Part shown: in pieces, positions 40,067 through 44,950 of the stretch
Layout: each line of letters starts with the position of its first letter
Position numbering within the stretch: position 1 is the stretch's first letter
From: Shewanella sp.
GTDB lineage: Bacteria > Pseudomonadota > Gammaproteobacteria > Enterobacterales > Shewanellaceae
Assembly (NCBI RefSeq): GCF_013214165.1
Contig: NZ_JABSSM010000037.1
Span: forward strand, 1 to 44,950
DNA length: 44,950 nucleotides
Direction of reading: 5' to 3'
Made by a program: the position numbers and the translations under genes
Notes under the pieces: generated by a model
Databases searched by the model: none
The model's input: only the letters and a program-made list of their open reading frames with translations
Told to the model about the DNA's origin: nothing

Positions 40067-40275
40067 CTTGGAATGAAGGCTGGTTACATTTTTGGGTTAG
40101 CTTCTGGCTGAGTGGGTATTGGGGAGTGTGTTTGAAGGTTTAACCTTCATTGCAATCTATCGCCTGGCCGGCGAGGCATGTGCAGATACTTCTACGAGAC
40201 GCTGCCAGTCCGTCCATGGAAGCTCTGCCAAAAAGTCCCTTTTTTGGAAGCTGGCAGCCGCATCTACACCTGCTG
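40067..40275 (+). repeat. Interspersed repeat, copy 3
   Basis: Begins with the same 20 bases as copy 2; central hairpin CCAAAAA (40228-40234) / TTTTTGG (40241-40247) with loop GTCCCT, then AAGCTGGCAGCCGCATCTAC. Short frames through these copies repeat the same peptide string (KLAAAS), a by-product of the repeat. Confidence 0.8.
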
Positions 40276-40380
40276 ATTTACAAGATAAGTTGTCTCTTCG
40301 ATTTTTAGAGTGTGTTATTGCTAGTGTGAAAGGCTTAATCATGGCTGGCACCATCCATTCGCTACTTTGAACTTGGGGGA

Positions 40381-40470
40381 GTTTAAAGTATCAAAAAACT
40401 TATGGGTGTCCACTTATCGTGGTTGCATAAAGCACATCACCTTGATGTTTTAAATTAATATAAATCAAAC
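40381..40470 (+). repeat. Long direct repeat, left copy
   Basis: Core CTTATGGGTGTCCACTTATC followed by GGTTGCATA, then CATCACCTTGATGTTTTAAA. Strongly similar to 40645-40730 (about 265 bp later); weaker similarity continues for another ~85 bp in both copies up to GGGTGGCT(T/C)GATAAAT. Confidence 0.75.
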
Positions 40471-40543
40471 GACTACAGGCTTTATAGCGCTTAAACTGTT
40501 AGAGTTGATATTTGGAGGAACGACCCACTATTTATCGTGGGTG

Positions 40544-40603
40544 GCTTGATAAATATTTGCTTGATAAATATTTGCTTGATAAATATTTGCTTGATAAATA
40601 TTT
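40544..40603 (+). repeat. 15-bp tandem repeat, four perfect units
   Basis: GCTTGATAAATATTT at 40544-40558, 40559-40573, 40574-40588 and 40589-40603, without a mismatch. It starts from the GGCTTGATAAAT end of the left long repeat. No spacers, so not CRISPR; likely slippage. Confidence 0.95.
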
Positions 40604-40644
40604 CTAGAATGGATTGCTAGATATCAGCAATAAGTGCCGATTAA

Positions 40645-40815
40645 GTTAAAGTGCCAAAATCTTATGGGTGTCCACTTATCGCGGTTGCATACAGCTCATC
40701 ATCTTGATATTTTAAATTAAAATAAATCATCGCCTTATATGCCATTTAGCACTCACAATGTCAGCACTGGCATGTGGTCAATGGCTTCATTTTTATGATG
40801 GGTGGCTCGATAAAT
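40645..40815 (+). repeat. Long direct repeat, right copy
   Basis: Second copy of the repeat at 40381, ending at GGGTGGCTCGATAAAT immediately before recognisable group II intron sequence. This edge probably marks the break that removed the 5' part of the intron. Confidence 0.7.
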
Positions 40816-41085
40816 TTCGACTTAGACCATTGGATCCGTCGTCGAGTACGTATGTGCTACTGGCGTCAGTGGCGAAAGCCACGGACTAAGGTACAAAATT
40901 TACTTAGACGTGGCGTCAGGATCCAATCAGCCGTTGCTTGTGGGATCACAAGTAAAGGGCCATGGCGAAGCTCGAAAACACCAGGGATACAGCAAGCGCT
41001 GAGTAATGATTACCTTAAGAAAGCGGGTTTATGTTCACTAAGAGATGGATGGATCGCAGTTCATTACCCTAACCAGAAAGTCTAG
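40774..41085 (+). pseudogene. Group II intron maturase/reverse transcriptase, C-terminal remnant
   Basis: From about LDHWIRRRVRMCYWRQW (40820 on) to the stop the frame is the C-terminal maturase (GIIM) domain: HWIRRR, W-KPRTK, LLRRGV, and the tail YLKKAGLCSLRDGW. The reverse-transcriptase domain is missing. The first ~15 codons belong to the upstream repeat. The remnant lies right before intron domains V and VI, the normal place for the end of an intron-encoded protein. Confidence 0.85.
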
Positions 41086-41103
41086 GTTAGGCGCTCTAAA
41101 TGA

Positions 41104-41172
41104 ACCGCCCTGTGCGGAGCCGCATGCAGGGTGGTGTGGGGGCTGGAGGCTAGATACCTCCGGCTACCCGAT
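41104..41172 (+). ncRNA. Group II intron 3' end, domains V and VI
   Basis: Domain V: ACCGCCCTG...TGCG paired with CGCA..CAGGGTGGT around a GAGC tetraloop, with the 2-base bulge typical of DV (41104-41135). Domain VI: GCTGGAGG / CCTCCGGC with an A-containing loop, ending TACCCGAT at 41172. The ending and the following TAGGC match introns of class C that target integron attC sites. The 5' part (domains I-III) is absent, so it cannot splice. Confidence 0.8.
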
Positions 41173-41195
41173 TAGGCGCATACATCTTGCTGACA

Positions 41196-41483
41196 TTAAT
41201 CCCATTCAGCTGATTTATAGCTAATTATCAATCCTTTATCGCACTCATCAAATAATGAATGTTCATCAAAATGCACATGTTCCCCATCAGAGCAAGAAGA
41301 TGCGACTTCAAGTATTTTTAACCCTAAATTAATTAAACCTTCAAAATTACCAGTAACAACAATTTCACTATCATTATTTTTTAAAGCTAAAGCATGAGTA
41401 CTAATACCATTTTTTTCAAAAGAAGAATCTATCTTTCTTAATGTTTGAATTAGGCAGCCAAGCTGATTGTGATTATTTTCCAT
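41196..41483 (-). CDS. Probable immunity protein, Imm32-like
   Basis: A 95-residue cytoplasmic protein from the ATG at 41483 (one base after the toxin stop; GGAAG 9 bases upstream). The region GLINLGLKILEVASS followed by GEHVHFDEHSLFDE resembles Imm32-type immunity proteins of polymorphic toxin systems. An earlier ATG at 41516 would overlap the toxin by 32 bp and lacks a ribosome-binding site. Its place directly after a toxin gene agrees with immunity. Last gene of the presumed cassette; 16 bases on lies the core-site sequence. Confidence 0.7.
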   Translation of the reverse strand: MENNHNQLGCLIQTLRKIDSSFEKNGISTHALALKNNDSEIVVTGNFEGLINLGLKILEVASSCSDGEHVHFDEHSLFDECDKGLIISYKSAEWD

Positions 41484-41484
41484 A

Positions 41485-42171
41485 TCATTTTTCTTCCGGT
41501 AAATATACATGGACATTAGTTTTAGAATTGAATGTTTCTTTACCGTTAGGTTTTATGGAAGTCGTTCCTTTTTCAAAATTCATATGGGGAGCACCTGCAT
41601 GGTTACCTGTTTTAGCAAGATCAGAATCAGTCATTCTAACCATACTTGTACCATCTGCAGATTTAAATACGCCAGAGCCAACTTCTTTATAACCACCTCC
41701 TAAAAAGTCCTGAGCGGCACCCAAAGCTTTATCTGTACTTAAACTATCACCATTTTTTAGAACTTTATTTCCAGCGACAATAGAGTCGGTTGCCCTACCT
41801 ACTTTGATTGCCATTCCTGCACCACCGGGAACAAAAGGTACTATAGTTGCAGCACCATCAACAATGACTCCTGCGGCATCAAGAGTAGCAGCGCCATAAT
41901 TGCCAGCACTAATGTTGTTTCCCATTGATACAACGCCTATTGCCACGTTTGCGGCATCCCAAACCGTTTCAGCAATTCTCCCATCAGGATCTACATATTT
42001 ATAAGGGTTATTATTAGCGTAAGCATAACGGTTAAAGCCTTGCACATTACCTTTTTTTAAATGCTGTTGCGCTGAGACAGGATCAACCGATACAAAGCGA
42101 GCGTTAGCTTGGTTTGTAATAAAGAAGAGTCCTAGTGTGAATATTAGTAATATTTGTTTCCATTTAAGCAT
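41485..42171 (-). CDS. Exported mini-RHS toxin (RHS core tail plus C-terminal toxin domain)
   Basis: A 228-residue protein with a signal peptide (1-24, NQANA), then directly the last piece of an RHS core (residues 25-65: RFVSVDP ... NRYAYANNNPYKYVDPDGR), a Gly/Ala-rich hydrophobic linker (about 68-140) and a C-terminal domain (about 145-228) with SADGTSMVRMTDSDL and GNHAGAPHMNFE. The large YD-repeat shell is missing. The C-terminal domain looks like a toxin tip of polymorphic RHS/CDI proteins; I cannot name its activity. AAGGA lies 9 bases before the ATG; 3 bp after the transglutaminase-like gene. Composition is visibly AT-rich. Confidence 0.75.
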   Translation of the reverse strand: MLKWKQILLIFTLGLFFITNQANARFVSVDPVSAQQHLKKGNVQGFNRYAYANNNPYKYVDPDGRIAETVWDAANVAIGVVSMGNNISAGNYGAATLDAAGVIVDGAATIVPFVPGGAGMAIKVGRATDSIVAGNKVLKNGDSLSTDKALGAAQDFLGGGYKEVGSGVFKSADGTSMVRMTDSDLAKTGNHAGAPHMNFEKGTTSIKPNGKETFNSKTNVHVYLPEEK

Positions 42172-42174
42172 TTA

Positions 42175-43185
42175 TTATTTTCCTTGTGTTGTTTTAGTTA
42201 ATAGTGCTTGCCGTTTTTTGATGGCATTTAAGTAATTATCATTTTCTTCTTGGGTTGACAGATGCCACCCCAGCTTTTCTGCTTTAGCGAACCACTGAAT
42301 ATTTTGTTGATATAAATGATCCATGTGCTGTTTCTCTTCTGAGGTATAACTACCTTTAATTTTAGCTTTGGATATTTCAATATTGAGTAAACGAGAGTAA
42401 CCATTACCCACTTTGATCATGGCATACGCATATCTAGGGTAAACCTTTAAAAGTAATTTGGCTAAGTCAATTGAGTGTTGCCATTTGCCTTGTTTTTCAA
42501 ATGATCCGTTTAGTACCATAGCCATAACAGCAACGGTTTGCTTTTTGGTCAGTGGTTGTAAATAAACACCGTTTTGAATTGCTATATCAGTGATCAATGA
42601 CTTTGTATGATAAAAGTCATTTGAAGCAGGTTGCCCTTTATCTGTTGTTTCTATATTAAAATATTTACCTGAGGTGGGATCTTTGAATTTAACAAAAACA
42701 TGTAAAGGCGCTGTTGATAAAGTAACATCTAGCCCTAATTTTTCCGCTAATATCGCGTACAAAATTGGCATAGAAATACAGTTGCCTTTTTTCGTATTAA
42801 GATAAGTTGAAATTAACTTATTATTTAATTTTTGACCAAAAGGATCGTCCAGATCGTATTGAAATGGTTTGTAGTTATTCCAGTAACCTGATTCATATAA
42901 AAAAGAACTTAATGAAAGAGCTTTATCAAGTGGCATCATGTCTGGATTGAGATCCCTTTTGAGGGTTTTCACCATTTGATTTATTTTACCCATCGCTGCA
43001 TTAATATTAATTGAGGGATCAACTAGTTTATCAATAGTTAGCTTTGTTTTTGCCAAATCAATATTGGCATCAGGTTTAGCTAAGATGCTTTCAATTATTT
43101 TTATTACATCATTCCCTGTACTTTCAGTCGCAAAAGTTATCTGCACTGGACAAGTAAACAACAAAAATAAGATAAAACCCTTCAA
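42175..43185 (-). CDS. Exported transglutaminase-like protein (Transglut_core2/SirB1 type)
   Basis: About 336 residues from TTG 43185, which has GGAG 5 bases upstream; a GTG at 43191 is too close to it. A signal peptide (to about residue 19, ITFA) is followed by a helical region and a transglutaminase-like fold: LISTYLNTKKGNCISMPILYA with C136, APLHVFVKF with H162 and NIETTDKG with E179, so the Cys-His-acid triad is kept, unlike many SirB1 proteins. The C-terminal third is helical, TPR-like. It heads a tight operon with the mini-RHS toxin and immunity gene; processing of the toxin or a second effector are both open. Confidence 0.7.
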   Translation of the reverse strand: MKGFILFLLFTCPVQITFATESTGNDVIKIIESILAKPDANIDLAKTKLTIDKLVDPSININAAMGKINQMVKTLKRDLNPDMMPLDKALSLSSFLYESGYWNNYKPFQYDLDDPFGQKLNNKLISTYLNTKKGNCISMPILYAILAEKLGLDVTLSTAPLHVFVKFKDPTSGKYFNIETTDKGQPASNDFYHTKSLITDIAIQNGVYLQPLTKKQTVAVMAMVLNGSFEKQGKWQHSIDLAKLLLKVYPRYAYAMIKVGNGYSRLLNIEISKAKIKGSYTSEEKQHMDHLYQQNIQWFAKAEKLGWHLSTQEENDNYLNAIKKRQALLTKTTQGK

Positions 43186-43225
43186 ATTCACTCCAATATT
43201 TGATTGTGGTGCCAGACTTTGCTTT

Positions 43226-43290
43226 GCGCCTAACAGCTTATTGATTAGCAGCAGGATAACGTTCCTGTCTGCTTATTAATTTTCTGCCAG
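43226..43290 (-). other. attC-like integron recombination site, degenerate
   Basis: On the minus strand the core GTTAGGC (43234-43228) faces the toxin operon. Next to it a hairpin AGCAGCAGGA (43247-43256) / TCCTGTCTGCT (43263-43273) with a 6-base loop extends by TTGATT/TATTAA-type pairs. The partner core expected near 43282-43292 (CTGCCAGCC) is decayed. Size (about 65 bp) and layout fit short attC sites. Confidence 0.5.
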
Positions 43291-43363
43291 CCTATCACCG
43301 CTAAGTGGTTGTTGTAAATGTGTTATTTTAATAACTCACAGATATAATAACGTAAATAATCAG

Positions 43364-43500
43364 ATAAAAAAGATGCGCGGGTGTTTACGAGGTCTGCATA
43401 ACGCTTTTTACCACATTATAACCTATTGATAAGATTTGATTAATATTTTCACATTCGTGTTATCGATGCATTAACCCAGCGATTTATGCATCTTTTTTAT
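43364..43500. repeat. 137-bp element with perfect 13-bp inverted ends
   Basis: ATAAAAAAGATGC at 43364-43376 and GCATCTTTTTTAT at 43488-43500 are perfect inverted repeats; inside, CGGGT and ACCC(A)G positions continue the symmetry weakly. Contains no frame. Could be a MITE-type element or a paired terminator-like structure. The rest of 43291-43576 is AT-rich without a gene. Confidence 0.55.
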
Positions 43501-43576
43501 AGCAATTATCTCAATCCCAGTTATACCTGTATATAAACAAGGGGTATTCCCTTAGCTCCATATATGAGGTTTTGTA

Positions 43577-43763
43577 TTATTCTCCACTCTTACCTGTGAT
43601 CTTTTTGTACGTAACTGGACGAGTCACCACAGCCTGTTGAAGCAACCTATAAAATAGCAACCCTCGTGATTTTGAAGTTCGGCGATTAAAGCGAAAGACA
43701 AACTCATCTAAGTAATAATCGAGTTGTTTGGGCTGTATAGCACCTGACTCTTCTACACGAAAC
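43577..43763 (-). pseudogene. IS1595-family transposase, C-terminal fragment
   Basis: About 60 residues ending the ISXO2-like transposase domain: QLDYYLDEFVFRFNRRTSKSRGLLFYRLLQQAV. The frame is cut at 43763, exactly where the RAYT element's terminal repeat begins, so the RAYT element probably inserted into an IS1595 copy. No other part of that transposase is recognised beyond the element. Confidence 0.8.
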
Positions 43764-44572
43764 AAAGGGGTCAGAGCTAATTAACTCATTTCACCTATAC
43801 TTACCGCTGTTTCCATTCAACATTATCCAAGGAGCGGATATGCCAAGAAAACCCCGTATCTATGCCCCAGGTATTACCAGCCATATTGTTCAGCGAGGCA
43901 ACAATCGTTCCGCCTGCTTCTTTTCAGAGGATGACTTCAAGATCTACATTAATGCGCTAGGTGACGCGCTAAGCCTATATAATGTAAAACTGCACGCCTT
44001 TGTATTAATGACAAATCATGTTCATCTACTCATGACTCCTGCAACCACTGAAGGTATTTCATGTGTGATGCAAAGCGTTGGCCGCACCTATGTCAGCACC
44101 ATAAATCGACTTTATCATCGTACCGGTACTCTCTGGGAAGGCCGTCACAAAGCCTGCCTCATCGATAGTGAATCCTACTTTCTAGCTTGCCAACGCTATA
44201 TTGAGCTGAATCCAGTCAGAGCCAATATGGTTAAACATCCAAGTGAATACACTTGGTCAAGTTATCAATTTCATGGTGTAGGCAGAAAGATTACCTGTCT
44301 AACACCCCACACAATCTATCAAGCACTTGGACTCACTCCAGAAATCCGTCAACGTCGGTACCGTGAGCTATTCAATACAGCTTTGCCTCCAGAACAAATC
44401 CATACCATCAGAAACTGTTTAAACCAACTCTCGTTACAGAGTAGTCCACTTGGTAACGACAAGTTTAGAGCCGAGATTGAAGCCCATTTAAATGTAAGAT
44501 TCGGTCATCTAGCACCTGGACATCCAGTCAAATCAGAGTAACCCTAAAGAGCTAATGGGCTCTGACCCCTTT
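43764..44572 (+). mobile_element. RAYT element with 14-bp terminal inverted repeats
   Basis: AAAGGGGTCAGAGC at 43764-43777 and GCTCTGACCCCTTT at 44559-44572 are perfect inverted repeats. Each is followed inward by a small palindrome (GAG-N8-CTC on the left; GAGC-N6-GCTC on the right), the REP-type structure that such transposases recognise. Confidence 0.85.
43840..44541 (+). CDS. REP-associated tyrosine transposase (Y1_Tnp family)
   Basis: A 233-residue HUH-type single-strand transposase. The HUH metal motif is in MTNHVHLLM, the opening MPRKPRIYAPGITSHIVQRGNNRSACF is the family signature, and the catalytic-helix region is ACQRYIELNPVRANMV with Tyr in QRYIELN. AAGGAG stands before the ATG. 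Intact in length and flanked by its cognate inverted REP ends. Confidence 0.93.
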   Translation: MPRKPRIYAPGITSHIVQRGNNRSACFFSEDDFKIYINALGDALSLYNVKLHAFVLMTNHVHLLMTPATTEGISCVMQSVGRTYVSTINRLYHRTGTLWEGRHKACLIDSESYFLACQRYIELNPVRANMVKHPSEYTWSSYQFHGVGRKITCLTPHTIYQALGLTPEIRQRRYRELFNTALPPEQIHTIRNCLNQLSLQSSPLGNDKFRAEIEAHLNVRFGHLAPGHPVKSE

Positions 44573-44784
44573 ATCTTTTCTTGGCGATAGATTTGATCAC
44601 CAAATGCCGTGAATGTTCCCTTCTTTTTTAATTATCTTATTGTTTACTCTTAATATTTCGTGGGGATTCGTCAGGCTCAGCCCTCACTTCAGGGCGAGAT
44701 CGCGAACGTTTTTTGAGCAAAAACGAGCCTGATTTGACGATCTGATGCAGTTATGATCTTATACTCTCTTTTGGGGAGTAAATC
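44573..44784. other. Intergenic stretch and probable left end of an ISAs1 element
   Basis: No gene. A hairpin-rich section (CAGCCCTCACTTCAGGGCGAG and CGTTTTTTGAGCAAAAACG near 44677-44730) precedes the transposase start and may include the left end of the insertion sequence, whose exact edge I cannot fix. Confidence 0.4.
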
Positions 44785-44950
44785 ATGCATATAGACACGT
44801 TTAAGCAGCATTTCAACGCCATTGATGATCAACGACAAAGCGCCAAAGTTACCTATCCACTTTTTGATGTTTTATTTGCCTCTTTATGTGCTGTGATCGC
44901 TGGTGCTAAGGGATGGTTTGATATCCGTGAGTATATCCTAGGCCATCGTG
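44785..44950 (+). CDS. ISAs1-family transposase, 5' part
   Basis: The first 55 codons of an ISAs1 (H-repeat type) transposase: FNAIDDQRQSAKVTYPL, then DVLFASLCAVIAGAKGW and DIREYILGH, the standard N-terminal DDE_Tnp_1-associated domain. The gene continues beyond the window. GGGGAG lies 8 bases before the ATG. Confidence 0.88.
   Translation, partial: MHIDTFKQHFNAIDDQRQSAKVTYPLFDVLFASLCAVIAGAKGWFDIREYILGHR

Noticed and set aside
39401..40370. Frames of 83-104 codons in the repeat zone after prmC
   Set aside because: Both follow the interspersed repeat and share the same peptide string because the DNA repeats; no ribosome-binding sites and no protein-like conservation pattern (changes are compensatory at RNA level).
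40544..40603. Possible CRISPR-like array
   Set aside because: Four head-to-tail 15-mers with no spacers; no cas genes in the window.
41086..41094. GTTAGGCGC as another attC core
   Set aside because: It lies inside the intron between the maturase stop and domain V, without a partner core or hairpin. The identity with the 43226 core is curious but is most simply chance or intron sequence.
44573..44640. Minus-strand frame just past the RAYT right end as the rest of the IS1595 transposase
   Set aside because: The short basic peptide does not resemble the missing part of that transposase.

Overview
The window reads as the chromosome of a marine gamma-proteobacterium, most likely Shewanella. The housekeeping blocks keep E. 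coli-like order: leuS-lptE-holA-nadD-rsfS-rlmH-mrdA-rodA-mltB-rlpA-dacA-ybeD-lipB-lipA; ybeZ-ybeY-corC-lnt; miaB next to ubiF; pth-ychF; lolB-ispE-prs divergent from hemA-prfA-prmC. Genus is an inference from gene order, codon style and the interspersed repeats; no rRNA is present to confirm it.

Layout. 1-2650 is accessory: the right end of an IS30-type element that has cut into a small unknown two-gene operon, a long AT-rich gene-free stretch, and a broken tRNA-Trp 3' half with its terminator, which looks like an old island attachment site. 2940-3753 is holD-rimI. 3825-18161 is one long minus-strand cluster for lipoate synthesis, wall elongation (PBP2, RodA, PBP5, RlpA, MltB), ribosome silencing and rRNA methylation, NAD synthesis, DNA polymerase III delta, LPS transport and leucyl-tRNA synthetase. 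18281-21114 holds a zinc-ribbon gene and a chemoreceptor on the plus strand. 21224-26812 is lnt/corC/ybeY/ybeZ and miaB. 27467-30666 is ubiF, pth and ychF.

30916-32512 is a tRNA operon equivalent in content to E. coli metT (Met-Leu-Gln), driven by a strong stringent-type promoter. It is greatly elaborated: three intact tRNA-Leu(TAG), one Met, one Gln, two full-length tRNA-Leu variants with rebuilt D and T arms, four 5'-half copies at tRNA-sized spacing, a recurrent small processing-like hairpin in front of nearly every unit, a 291-bp segmental duplication and decayed modules past the terminator. 33214-39282 is prs/ispE/lolB and hemA/prfA/prmC.

39283 to the end is a second accessory zone. It contains three copies of a repeat whose central hairpin shows compensatory changes, REP-like palindromes, a 15-bp tandem repeat, the 3' end of a group II intron (maturase tail plus domains V and VI), and an AT-rich minus-strand operon of three genes: an exported transglutaminase-like protein, an exported mini-RHS toxin and an Imm32-like immunity protein. 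Integron core-site sequences bracket this operon: GTTAGGC at its 5' side with a hairpin, and GCCTAA at its 3' side, where the intron ends exactly before TAGGC. I read it as an orphan integron cassette whose attC was invaded by an attC-targeting group IIC intron. A REP-associated tyrosine transposase with perfect 14-bp terminal inverted repeats, an IS1595 fragment and the start of an ISAs1 transposase close the window.
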